64,000 bases of DNA, taken from assembly GCA_949987705.1 (NCBI GenBank), contig OX465283.1, forward strand, positions 137,666,101 to 137,730,100, read 5' to 3'. Under the pieces are notes generated by a model, which saw only the letters and a list, made by a program, of their open reading frames with translations, ran no database searches and was not told the origin of the DNA. The DNA comes from Thereva unica. Its lineage: Eukaryota; Arthropoda; Insecta; Diptera; Therevidae. Positions 48,725 to 59,221 of this stretch are shown here, in pieces. The translations under genes and the position numbers were made by a program. Position 1 is the stretch's first letter. Every line of letters begins with the position of its first letter.

Positions 48725-49347
48725 CTTTATAAAAGGGCGCACCTTAGCGCCGATTTTGCCTTAGCCTACGCGTTGTTTGCGACTGCATATACCTGCCTAC
48801 CTATTACTTTAACGCCACCAATGCAAAGAAAACATAGTGGATCCTGTCAAAAGGACTCGATCTAAGCTTTGACATGCCTTAAAGATATCCAAGGGGTATC
48901 CATATAGATTTCTGGGAAAAATATTCTATAATGTTGTAGAATCACAAGGACAAAACTATTGAGCGAGGTTTTAGATGTAAAAAAAACGAATCCAACCACG
49001 AAAAGAGTAGATAGAAGTTCTTCTGTCCAAACAAGGGAAACAACGAAAACAAAAAAAACTCGCCTACAGCTTTAAGATCTAGTTTGTTTTGTTATGGTTT
49101 TTAGAGAAAAAAGGGAGTAGTTTCTTATAAAGGAATGAAACTAATGAAACTAACCAGAAAAATAAGGTAGATTGAAAAGATTGTGTGAATGTGGAGGCAC
49201 AGAAGATTATACGCCGTAAATATAAAGTAATTATTTGTAATCCACTTTAAAGTGTGTTGTTTTAACAAGTTTTTCCGTAAAGTGTGTTAAAACAACAAAC
49301 CTAAGTGGGTAAAATGTAATATTTTGAAGAAAAAAACCAATTTTTTG
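48725..49347. other. Left flank of the LTR element
   Basis: AT-rich, with no gene or repeat recognised. It ends in AATA at 49348-49351, the target duplication of the LTR retrotransposon. Confidence 0.4.
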
Positions 49348-49351
49348 AATA

Positions 49352-52300
49352 TGTAACGGTCGCCCTATGTTATTTGTATTACAAAAACCAGAAATGGCGA
49401 AAACAATATACATCGGCATAAATCGCCACGCCAGGGTATTGTCTACTCCCTTTATATTTTCCCAGGATACCGCTCAATTTAACTGTAGAAATGCCAGTAC
49501 GTGTACATATAACAAATACGCACAAAAAAAAAACAAAAAAAAAAAAAAAAACAAAGAAAACTGTACGAACTGGCAAAGTCCATATGCATCCCGTTCCCAT
49601 CTACTATATCCAGCATCATGAAAACCAATTCTCGACCATCTATGCCGTAACTTGAATAGCCACGCCAGAAGTACGCATTCTCACATTACTTTCCACACCC
49701 CATTCCATCGAAATCAAAGGAATCCAGTTGCTCACGTCCAAATCTAACCATCCCTTTCGCCACCATAAACAAAATCGAGAATGAAACAAAAGATAAAGCA
49801 AGACAAAACCCGACAGCCAAGAGATACCGGCGTTTGGTGCTGAATCCCGTTGGATTCCAGCCAGAGAGAATAGCTTCTTGTTAAAAGATATGAGCAGGGG
49901 GAAAAGAGGCGGGAGAGAGAAGCGCTGAAAGAAAGACGCGGGGTGAGAGAAACTGGTGATCGAGGCGCATCGAGGAGTTCTTCAGCGACCAGCGGGCCAG
50001 ATGGTTGAATTTTGGTTTAAATAGTGAAGTTTCGATTAGCAAATATCGAGTTTCTTTTTCTTTAAAGCCTAATAGCCTTATGACACTGGCTTTATCGTAG
50101 GCTGAAAATGCTGCCTTGGCTAGGCTGAAAATGACGAAATCTGTTATACTGTGGGACAGAGATAGCATGTGAGAGTAAGAGCGATTACCTGATTATTATA
50201 ACAGATAGTTGTGAGGGGAGAAGAAATCCGTTGGAAATATTTGAAATATTAAAATTTATTATGATAAAATTAAATTAATTGAAATTTATTGTATTTAATA
50301 TTAAACATGGTCAACATTAGTTAAATTAAAATTCTTTGTTCTCTTCCGTTCAATTTGCTACTTCCTCATTAAAAAATCTTGTTTGATCTAAGTCCTTGTT
50401 TCACACCGTTGAGTTTCCCGACTATTAAATCCTTCTATACATGGAGATTTTTTAGGGCTCTGTTTATTTCTTCAAGTGAGATTTTTTGTTTATTACTTTC
50501 AATACAAAAACGAGCGATTTTACTCCGGAGACCCAATTATAAAAATTTACCCTTCAATAAGATATTATTTATTCTCACTTCAATTATATTTGCTGCCACT
50601 TCAATTATAATTATTTCAATTTATTACTTCAATTTATTTTGATTCTCACTCACTGTTATAAAAAGTCTAGAGATGTAGCAAACTGTTATAAAAAGCATAG
50701 AAAAAAGAACATGAATTTCATTCTTTTCCTATGCTTTTTATAACAGTTTCCTAGACTTTTTATAACACTTAAAATTCAGCCAAGAAAAGTTTGAGTATAT
50801 TCCTCTCACTCTTACATATGGGTAAATCTCATTTGAATTTTTTCTTTCAGTTTTCAGCCTAGCCAAGGCAGTATTTTCAGCCTACGATGAAGCCAGTGTC
50901 ATAAGGCTATAAGATGGCAATTAATTAATTTCGGTGTTCAACGCTCGCGAAAAATTGTGATGCTGTAATAAAATAGGAGATAGTGAAAATAAATGGAGGA
51001 GTGAGCCCAACTTTTGAGGAGCGAGACACCTTTTTGTTCTTTTTGTGGAGACCTGCTATCGGTGGAGGACGACGCCATCTTCTTTTCCTTTTAATGAGGA
51101 AATTATTAAATTAGGCCGTAGGCGGCCAAATAAATTAATTATATTTTTAGTTGCGTTCGAGGAAAGAATCGAGGAATAAATTCCGTAAGTTGGAGGCGCA
51201 TCGGGGAGTTTCTTCTATAATTGGCGCATTTTGGTTTGTTCAACCTTATTGGGAAGCGTTGGCGGAAAGCACCACCACGATGCTTGCGGAGGCAGCAGTC
51301 AAGGAAAAAAATTAAACTACAGAAAATGTCAAGGAGGTCCCGGCGGAGTTATGTTGTTAAAGGGCTCAAATAAGTCATCGGAGCACGCAGTAAGTTACCG
51401 TCCTTTTATTGAGTTTTTTTTTGTTGGAGTTCTCGGCAACCCTAATGCCGCGTAGCAGTAAATCTGCTAAAATAATTTTCCCGGACAAGGCTAAATCCTT
51501 CAGACGGCCGAGTGATTAGTCAACCACCCAGTGGGCAGAGGATGAAGATGCCGCCGCGATGCAACTTTTTTTTTCTTATCACTAAGTTTATTTTCTTCAT
51601 ATTTTTTTTGCCTTTCAATTTATAAAGCATGCAATTGTCAAATCCATATATTTAAATATTTAATAACGTTAAGGGTGTAAGTAGGGACGAGCAGGAAATA
51701 CCTGCCTATTATACTTGTAAGCTGCCGAGTTGGCACCTAGATTTTTCTTTTCTTTATCTTTTATTACTGATTTTTTTTGGTACAGATTAACGTATGCGAA
51801 TTTAGATTGACTTTAGGGTTATGTTGATAAACCCATACTTTGATATTTTCTTTAAATTTTTTTTATCTTGAAGTTGCTAAACCCAAAAGGGGTTTACAGA
51901 GTCCTGTGCGCGAAGTTTTATTTTTATTATTGATTCGAAGCTACAAGCTAGCTACTTTAAACGGTTTTAACTATTAAGGATTCTCTTAGATCATAAATAA
52001 GTAAGGTTATTGTGACTAGAGTCACGATAAGATAATAATTGTAATGGCGGTGACCATAAAGGGAATGATTGACGAATTTCTTTATTTAGTAGCTAGGATG
52101 ATTTTGAACAATTGAGTACTCGACTAAAGGGATCCCTTCAGCGAATTTTGCGTTATTTTCAGGTAGAACTCGATTAATATGTTCATGTTGCGTAGGCATT
52201 ACTCAACCATTCCCCTTTACAAGATCAAGTAAAAGCCACTTAGTAACTAGGAATATTGTTGAATTTGATTAATTACGGTTAAGCTATTATAGGTATCTTC

Positions 52301-53024
52301 TTCGGATCACGATGTATGTAAAGATTGTATTGTTTTGTTAGGATAAAGCCATAGATATTCTGTAGATATCTTAGAGATTTAGGCTTGAACTGTAAGAATA
52401 GGAATTATGAACTGAATTGTTTTTATAATCATTGAAACTGTTTAATTGTCAATAAAAATTGTTAGATTTTGAAGAATTCGGGCTCACGTTTATTTGTAAT
52501 TATTTAGTAGGAAATTTAATTGGAACAGGTCGCCGAAGATGATGAGCGCTTAAGCTCCCAGTAAGTATGGTATCCCCGATAGCAAGGATGTCCTTCAAAG
52601 AGGTAAGTGGATCATCCCGTCGTTAATTTTAATGGACAAGATGTAGCCTTGAGCCTCGGCTTGGTGGTCAGTGGTCAGGTCCTTGCCCCCCTCTCGCTAG
52701 CCTAGCTTACGTCCCACGCTGCCACCACTATATCGCCTTGTTTTTTTTGTAGCTTTGGCACGCGATAAAATATAGAAGTAACTGTCGACTTTCGCTGTCT
52801 TCTACACCACGAACCCCCCCCAACGACGAGCTAGTTCAGTGCAACGCTAGGCGTGCCACGTCGGTGTAGCAGATATGCCTTTTCTTGCGATAGCCATCGG
52901 TGGTGTGCAGCACTAGCCCCTCCATTCCTTTCGAACCCCTTCTCATAAAATTTTTTGTACTTCTGTCACATGTGAGCTTCGGTCTCTTCGTGCTAAGGCA
53001 CCAATACCTCAGACAGTTATTACA
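49352..53024 (+). repeat. 5' LTR, 3673 bp including an 837-bp MITE
   Basis: Matches the 3' LTR with a constant offset of 10532 before the A-run at about 49525, and 9689 after the MITE. Without MITE and duplicated TAA it is 2833 bp, 3 more than the 3' LTR, all in the A-run. A likely poly-A signal AATAAA is at 52451. No clear TATA box was picked. A 74-codon open frame at 51231 is repeated in the 3' LTR simply because the LTRs are the same. Confidence 0.9.
50073..50909. mobile_element. MITE in the 5' LTR, TAA duplication, empty site in the 3' LTR
   Basis: Inverted ends start TAGCCTTATGACACTGGC; about 60 bp per arm match with two differences. Flanks are TAA at 50070-50072 and 50910-50912. The 3' LTR at about 60597-60602 reads AAGCCTAAGATGG with one TAA, the exact empty site. 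The 3-bp TAA fits PIF/Harbinger. Inside, AACTGTTATAAAAAGCATAG (50681) pairs with its complement (50729-50748), and an outer GTTATAAAAAGTCTAG pair encloses it. The 87-codon hydrophobic open frame at 50379 looks like chance from T-rich sequence. Confidence 0.9.
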
Positions 53025-53028
53025 AAAA

Positions 53029-53041
53029 TGGCGCCCAACGT
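53029..53041 (+). other. Primer binding site, tRNA-Lys type
   Basis: TGGCGCCCAACGT begins four bases after the 5' LTR. It is complementary to the 3' end (with CCA) of insect tRNA-Lys(CUU), as in Drosophila gypsy, from knowledge of that tRNA. The match stops after 13 bases. Confidence 0.75.
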
Positions 53042-54734
53042 TCTTGGCAAACGAATTCAATTTTTTTTCCAACGCTAGGAGTAGCTCGGATAGCCTATTT
53101 GTCGATAGGCGACACCCTTTTTATTAACGACTGCAAGTAATGTTTTCAGTTAACTCCCCACATCCGATGCTTACCACTGCAACTATGCTAATTACCCCTA
53201 AATTAGCCGAACACTTATTAATCCAAGTAAGTGTTTAAAGGCTGCGAGAGGATACTGGAGTAGACGCCTTGCATCTTAAATAGTCTCAGTCTAAATTCAA
53301 GTCACTCCAGCCGTTAGGCTATGGGTGAAAGTACGTACCGCAGTACTGTAGCCCTCCCAACATCTCTTTCTTTCCCTTTCCTATCATCCTCATTCTTCAA
53401 CAACTTCACTCTTTCAAATTTATTTCCGCGGTAGTCTTCGCTTTTAAATATCCCCTGTCGGACGGGCTCGGAGGCTGGTTAACAGGCGTATAGCGCCTGA
53501 CTCTGCGCGAGCTTGCACTGACAGAGGAAACTACCTTTCTAGAAACTTTCTCTCAACTCATAGTACAGTCGACTGGATCGTGAGTGTTATACCTGTACCG
53601 TCTTGGCTAACAGGCGTACTACCGCCTGACCATGCGACAGGTTCGTAGCATTCACCAGTCCCAGCCAAAGAAACCCTTCAGTCGTTCCGCCTTCCTGGGT
53701 TTCCAGCAGCATCTGCTGACCAGCCGTGGTGTGACGGCAGAAGGGCCCTCAAAAACTATTTGCCATCGTAGACTTCTATCACTTCTTCTACTCACTTCAA
53801 AAGGATCATTGTAACCAGGTCGGGTTCAAGGAAGCATCTTGTCAATTTCAGAGGATCCAAGTAGCAAGGTTGACTTTAATCACTGACCTGCAGCGCCTGA
53901 TGTGGATATCCTGCTTCGGGGGCCATACTTATAAACATTTCGTTCACAGTCAAGTATATATTAATTAAGTTAACTTTTTCTTACAGCTAATAGCGTGATA
54001 TTGATACATATTAGTTTTGGTTGTTATATTCTTTGCCACTTAGTAGATCGATGAAATATTTTAGTGTAGTCTAGATTAAAAACGTTGTGAAATTAGATCA
54101 GTAATTTGTAGTCTATATTCTAATCAAATACCGTAGGTAAAACTTTATACTTAAGAGTTAGTACTTTTAGAGAATAGTAGCATCAAGTAACTACCAAATT
54201 TTATTATAGTAATTGAGATAAAATAGTTTTAAAAGCGAGCAGTAGTACATGGAATAATTAAGACAATAGAAATATCACACATTAAGACAATCGAATAGAA
54301 TAAATACGCATTAAATTATCTTTAGTTTTAAGACATAAAGAATTTAAAACTTTAGGACTGGAAACCTAGAAGGTTTTCACAAATATCGTTAAATAAACAC
54401 AAATTGGGGGAAAGTCGAATAAGCCAGAGATTCATTCTTAATTTAACTCAAATTTTTGTTCACGTTTACGGCTAATTTTGTTATTATTTTGCTCGTTGTA
54501 CTTAATAGCGGGCATTTGAGTATCAGCGTGTCAATTCTTCGCAACACTTCTACCCTTACGTGCCATCTTTTAGTACTGATCCGGATACAGCGTACGTAAA
54601 TTGTCGAAACCTTGATTTATCCATCGTCCGAGTTTCAACTAATAACCCCCTTCCCCTACTAGTATCATTGATTTCGAATCGGTCAGTAGGACAGCGTACC
54701 TACTGCTTGACAAGATATTAACTAGCCTTACCTT
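53042..54734 (+). other. Leader of the LTR element with two similar hairpins
   Basis: About 1.7 kb without a conserved open frame. Two hairpins, CAGGCG-TATAG-CGCCTG at 53483-53499 and CAGGCG-TACTAC-CGCCTG at 53611-53628, are each preceded by TTAACA/CTAACA and followed by AC. Similar stem-loops in retroviral leaders take part in RNA dimerisation and packaging; applying that here is inference. The short open frame at 53632 has no familiar motif. Confidence 0.5.
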
Positions 54735-55931
54735 ATGCCAATCACTCGCAGAGGGGCAATTGCAGCCCCACCATCTAATGAAGAGGAACCCCGGGAGGAA
54801 GCCCCATCTGGAGCAGAAGCCGAACCGGAGGACGGCAGTAGCGAAACCGACCGTGATGCTGTCCTCACCTCGTTGACAGAACAATTAGCCAGCATGAAAC
54901 AAGTATTAAACAGGCTGCAAGACCGATATGAACGGTCGGTGCAGCTTCAGCAGTCAAGGGCAAGCCTAGATAGGCCTTCTTCGCAGACTCGCCGTACCTC
55001 TGCTCCCATTGTACCAGATCATACCGGCCCCTGCCCCCGCTCTTTCAGCGTTGGTGGCCGACCTAACTCACACTACGATCATTCGGGACTCGTTTCTAGA
55101 CGGAAGTCCCCAGTATTGAATTGGAACATCAAATTTTCAGGCCGGCCGAGAGAAACTTCGGCCGAGGAATTTCTGTACCGGATCGAGGCCAGAGCGAGGG
55201 ACGATGAGGTCTCAAACCTGGAACTGATCCGAAATATAGTCGCGCTTTTGTTAGGTCCGGCGGAGGAATGGTACTGGACGCAATTTCGTCGACAACAACC
55301 CAGTCCTTTGTGGATTGACTTTAAGTTAGGGCTGCTCGATCACTTCGGTGGGCGAGAGACAGACTATCAAATTATTAAAGAGTTGTTAGAGACCAAGCAG
55401 CTAGGTCAGTCCTATGATACATACGCCTCCAAAATGTTAGCACTTTCAAACCGCCTGTCGCGTCCAATGCCCCACGCTGAGTTGGTACATATTGTCATGT
55501 CCAACCTTAACGCCACTCTAGGGTCCGCGATAATAGGGTCGACATATGACAATATGCGCCAACTTCGCGAAGGGTGCATACGCGTAGAAAGATGGCAACG
55601 GGCCAAGAAAGAGGAAGGCCGGCAATCATACAAAGTCACCGAATTGCACGATTTAAATCCACAGCCACCGGTCTCGAATTATTCAGACCATATTTACGAC
55701 ACGCCACTTCCAGTTGTCAGTGAGATGAAAGCGGACCATTTACCACAACGGCCGGTCATCTGCTGGAATTGCCGGGTAGAGGGTCACACTTTCGTAGATT
55801 GTCCTTCGCCGGAACGAAAGATCTTTTGTTATCGATGTGGGCGACCAGAAGCCTACACCACAACCTGTCCCACCTGTTCGGGAAACCCGAATTTGGGTGC
55901 GAGGCCACGTCGGGGCCCGCGCCCGACTTAG
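54735..55931 (+). CDS. Gag (capsid and nucleocapsid) of the LTR element
   Basis: 398 codons from ATG at 54735. The first 60 residues are acidic and low in complexity, followed by a predicted coiled coil (residues about 42-75). Residues about 130-300 have the capsid-like Gag pattern seen in Gypsy elements, with LLGPAEEWYWTQF and LLDHFGG. C-terminal zinc knuckle one is CWNCRVEGHTFVDC (CX2CX4HX4C). The second reads CYRCGRPEAYTTTC, with Tyr in place of the zinc-binding His. Gag binds and packages the element's RNA in cytoplasmic particles. The stop at 55931 lies after the frameshift site, giving Gag alone most of the time. Confidence 0.85.
   Translation: MPITRRGAIAAPPSNEEEPREEAPSGAEAEPEDGSSETDRDAVLTSLTEQLASMKQVLNRLQDRYERSVQLQQSRASLDRPSSQTRRTSAPIVPDHTGPCPRSFSVGGRPNSHYDHSGLVSRRKSPVLNWNIKFSGRPRETSAEEFLYRIEARARDDEVSNLELIRNIVALLLGPAEEWYWTQFRRQQPSPLWIDFKLGLLDHFGGRETDYQIIKELLETKQLGQSYDTYASKMLALSNRLSRPMPHAELVHIVMSNLNATLGSAIIGSTYDNMRQLREGCIRVERWQRAKKEEGRQSYKVTELHDLNPQPPVSNYSDHIYDTPLPVVSEMKADHLPQRPVICWNCRVEGHTFVDCPSPERKIFCYRCGRPEAYTTTCPTCSGNPNLGARPRRGPRPT
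55880..55927 (+). promoter_or_regulatory. -1 ribosomal frameshift signal G GGA AAC
   Basis: The heptamer GGGAAAC at 55880-55886 sits with GGA and AAC exactly in the gag frame, the canonical X XXY YYZ layout used for -1 slippage. A GC-rich hairpin GTCGGG / CCCGAC (55909-55914 with 55922-55927) follows 22 nt later. Downstream CCGACG could pair with CGTCGG as an alternative. Pol is in the -1 frame and its open frame has no ATG near its start, which supports this mode. Confidence 0.8.
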
Positions 55932-58900
55932 TCACCGACGAACCCCTGAAGATACCGGACGATCGAATAAATTTACCAAACATGCCTATTAGCACCGACC
56001 TGGCGATAATGGAACCATTACCGGTTTTCCTTTCTCCCGAGGCCAGGGCCTCCTTTATGCGACGATGGGCCAAGTATCACGAGGTTCGAAAGCGAATCTT
56101 CGAGGAATGTGAAGAAACGCAGCCAGCTGTTAAGGTTCCACGCGTTCGCCAGAGGGCCATCGAGAAACAACAACTGGTCAAGAGAGTTGTGTCAACCTTA
56201 CTGACCGACGTCGTTGATGAGCGACCATTTGCTAACGTCCAAATTCTGGGCGAAAGTATAACTGGCTTATTGGACAGTGGGGCAAGCATTAGCTGCCTGG
56301 GAAGAGGGGCAGAGTCGCTTCTCAAGGAGCACCCAGAGGCACAGCTATACCGCTTGCATACCTCCGCCCAGATTGCCGACGGTACTTCTAAACAGATATT
56401 GGGCTATATCACAGTCCCTGTGACCTACGGGTCTCGAACATTACCGCTGACAATATTCATAATCCCCAGCCTAACACAACGACTATATCTCGGAGTAGAT
56501 TTTTGGAAGGCCTTTAATTTGGCCCCACATATTATTGGCGAAATACAACTAGGCCCTCAACCCGATCCAACCTGCCATCACCTTGAGGGAGCCAAGCAGG
56601 CGCGATTGAACCAGGCCAAAGCACGGTTCCCGTCTTTTGACACCTGCGGCCTTGGCAAAACGCACCTAGAACAGCATGTGATTGATACTGGCGAGGCGGT
56701 GCCCGTGAAGCAGAGACACTATCCGGTCTCTCCTGCCATCCAGTCCCTCATGTATGAGGAGGTCGATCGCATGCTGAGTCTGGGTGTGATTGAAGAGAGC
56801 AACAGTCCGTGGAACTCTCCTGTGGTCCTGGTTCGAAAGCCCGGCAAAGTACGGCTCTGCCTGGACTCCCGCAGGGTGAATGCAGTTACGGTGAAGGACG
56901 CATACCCCCTGCCCCATGTTGATGGTCTACTAGGAAGATTACAGGATACAAAATACATCTCCGCTATCGATCTAAAGGATGCCTTTTGGCAAATTCCCTT
57001 AGAGGAAAAATCCAGAGAGAAAACGGCTTTCACCGTCCCAGGACGACCATTGATTCAGTACACCGTAATGCCTTTTGGCCTCTGCAACGCTCCACAGCGT
57101 ATGTGCCGACTGATGGACAAAGTAATACCGGGTGCAGTCCGCGAAAACGTGTTCGTCTACTTAGATGACTTACTGGTAGTATCCCCAGATTTTGAGACCC
57201 ATATCCGACTGCTGGAACGAGTCGCTGACTGCCTTCGCCTGGCCGGCCTAACAGTGAATCTGGCCAAGAGTCGATTTTGTGTAAGGGAGGTGAAGTACCT
57301 GGGATTTATCATCGGTGATGGATCACTGAAAACCGACCCCGACAAGGTGGCAGCCATCAGAGATTTCCCAACTCCCAAGTCAACCAAGCAGGTTAGGCGA
57401 TTCTTGGGCATGACGGGATGGTATAGGCGCTTCATAGGCAACTATGCGAGTATCGCCTCTCCCATCACGGACTGTCTGAAAAGCGCCAAATTTGCTTGGA
57501 CTGATGAGGCCCAAAAAGCTTTCATGGAGTTGAAGAAATTGATGATGTCCGCTCCCTTGTTGGCCACCCCAGACTTCAATCGCCCTTTCTTCATACAATG
57601 TGATGCTAGTAAGACGGGAGTTGGCAGCGTCTTATTTCAGAAGCATGGCGATGACGAGCACCCCATCGCATATTTTTCCAAAAAGCTCAATAGCGCACAA
57701 CGCAACTATTCCATCACAGAGCTAGAGTGCTACGCGGCAGTTTTAAGCGTTAAAAAGTTCAGGGCATACGTAGAAGGCCACACCTTTACAATCATAACCG
57801 ACCATGCCAGCCTGAAGTGGCTCATGGGCCAGACCGACCTAAGCGGCCGATTGGCTCGCTGGAGTTTAAAGCTCCAGGGTTTCCAATTTTCCATAGAGCA
57901 CCGCAAGGGTAGCCAGAACGTGGTTCCGGATGCCCTGTCACGCGTCAACTGTGTGGACGATTTGTCTTTCAGTCGGGACGTGGACCTTACGTCTCCCGCC
58001 TTTAGATCTGAGGACTACCAGCGTCTCGCTGACCAAATCAACGAGAAGGCTGACCAGTTACCGGATCTCCAGGTGTCAGACGGGTATGTATTCCACCGTT
58101 CGGCACCGCGCACTGGTAACCCCGAAGCTGATGACCTGTGTTGGAAATTGTGGATCCCTGGGGAACTCACTGCTCCCTTAGTCGAGTCCGCACATGCGCC
58201 ACCCCAGGCTGCCCATGGTGGTATTGGTAAGACTTTGCATCGGCTTAGGGAGAAATATTATTGGCCGGGCATGTCTAGTCAGGTCCGACGATATATCGCG
58301 CAGTGCGATGTCTGCAAGGAATCCAAGGCTCCGAACACTTCTCTACGGCCGCCGATGGGCAAAGCCATGGAAGTGCACCGACCTTTTCAATTTCTATATG
58401 TCGATTTTATGGGTCCATATCCACGTACTAAAAAGGGACACACAGCTGTATTTGTGGTATTAGACGCGCTTACGAAATTCACCTTTCTCCAACCAGTATC
58501 TGCCGAAACATCTAGTGCCGCAGTCAGCTTTCTGGAACACGTAGTCTTTCACACCTTCGGAGTCCCTGAGGTAAATTTTTCCGACAATGGACGGCATTTT
58601 ACATCGAGAGAGTTTGGAAAGCTAATGACAGACTACGGCGTTAAACATCAGCGTACTGCTGTGTATTCTCCCCACCCCAACGCCTCTGAGCGGGTTAACC
58701 GGTCGGTACTATCTGCTATTCGCGCCTACCTGGGCGAAGACCATCGAGATTGGGACAAACACCTGACAGCCATCGAATGTGCCCTCCGTAGTGCTTACCA
58801 CGAGTCTATCGGCATGTCCCCTTACCAAGCTCTGTCCGGATGCCCAATGATCCTGCACGGGTCAGCTTATCCAATCCTAAGAAGGTTAGGAGCCGTACGT

Positions 58901-59221
58901 GAAGGAGATGTAGCAGTGCTACCGGCAGTGGACCGATGGCAGGCATTACGGGAGCGAGTAGAACGTCACCTCGCTGCTGCTCACACGAGGCACGAGAAGA
59001 ATTATAACCTGCGTTGTAGGGTCGTAAGTTTCTCGCCCGGCCAAGTCGTATTCCGCAGGACGTTCCCAACTAGCAATAAGGCCGAAAGATTTAATGCCAA
59101 ATTGACCAACAAGTTCGTTAAAGCTCGTGTGAGGAAGAAACTGGGAATCAGCAGGTATGAATTAGTAGATATGCACGATAAGCCCATAGGCATCTATCAC
59201 GCCAAGGACATCAAGGCATGA
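55886..59221 (+). CDS. Pol (protease, reverse transcriptase, RNase H, integrase)
   Basis: Made only as Gag-Pol by -1 slippage. The open frame extends upstream to 55769 but from a TTG, so I place the start at the slip. Domains in order: aspartic protease with LLDSGAS near 56268; reverse transcriptase with SPWNSPVVLV, DLKDAFWQI, MPFGLCNAPQ and YLDDLL near 57158; RNase H with CDASKTGVG and ITDHASLKWL; integrase HHCC zinc finger (H...H...CDVCK near 58311); then the DDE core with VDFMGP, FSDNGRHF and NASERVN. Domain order RT-RH-IN places it in Ty3/Gypsy. No chromodomain or envelope follows. All catalytic residues I checked are present and there is no internal stop. Confidence 0.9.
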   Translation, partial: PEFGCEATSGPAPDLVTDEPLKIPDDRINLPNMPISTDLAIMEPLPVFLSPEARASFMRRWAKYHEVRKRIFEECEETQPAVKVPRVRQRAIEKQQLVKRVVSTLLTDVVDERPFANVQILGESITGLLDSGASISCLGRGAESLLKEHPEAQLYRLHTSAQIADGTSKQILGYITVPVTYGSRTLPLTIFIIPSLTQRLYLGVDFWKAFNLAPHIIGEIQLGPQPDPTCHHLEGAKQARLNQAKARFPSFDTCGLGKTHLEQHVIDTGEAVPVKQRHYPVSPAIQSLMYEEVDRMLSLGVIEESNSPWNSPVVLVRKPGKVRLCLDSRRVNAVTVKDAYPLPHVDGLLGRLQDTKYISAIDLKDAFWQIPLEEKSREKTAFTVPGRPLIQYTVMPFGLCNAPQRMCRLMDKVIPGAVRENVFVYLDDLLVVSPDFETHIRLLERVADCLRLAGLTVNLAKSRFCVREVKYLGFIIGDGSLKTDPDKVAAIRDFPTPKSTKQVRRFLGMTGWYRRFIGNYASIASPITDCLKSAKFAWTDEAQKAFMELKKLMMSAPLLATPDFNRPFFIQCDASKTGVGSVLFQKHGDDEHPIAYFSKKLNSAQRNYSITELECYAAVLSVKKFRAYVEGHTFTIITDHASLKWLMGQTDLSGRLARWSLKLQGFQFSIEHRKGSQNVVPDALSRVNCVDDLSFSRDVDLTSPAFRSEDYQRLADQINEKADQLPDLQVSDGYVFHRSAPRTGNPEADDLCWKLWIPGELTAPLVESAHAPPQAAHGGIGKTLHRLREKYYWPGMSSQVRRYIAQCDVCKESKAPNTSLRPPMGKAMEVHRPFQFLYVDFMGPYPRTKKGHTAVFVVLDALTKFTFLQPVSAETSSAAVSFLEHVVFHTFGVPEVNFSDNGRHFTSREFGKLMTDYGVKHQRTAVYSPHPNASERVNRSVLSAIRAYLGEDHRDWDKHLTAIECALRSAYHESIGMSPYQALSGCPMILHGSAYPILRRLGAVREGDVAVLPAVDRWQALRERVERHLAAAHTRHEKNYNLRCRVVSFSPGQVVFRRTFPTSNKAERFNAKLTNKFVKARVRKKLGISRYELVDMHDKPIGIYHAKDIKA

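Noticed and set aside
50379..50642. 87-codon hydrophobic open frame inside the LTR MITE
   Set aside because: Composition follows from T-rich DNA, and no family resemblance was seen.
51231..51455. 74-codon open frame present in both LTRs
   Set aside because: It is duplicated only because the LTRs are near-identical; no motif or start context supports translation.
55769..55885. Independent start of pol upstream of the frameshift
   Set aside because: The first codon is TTG, not ATG, and the slip site explains the expression.
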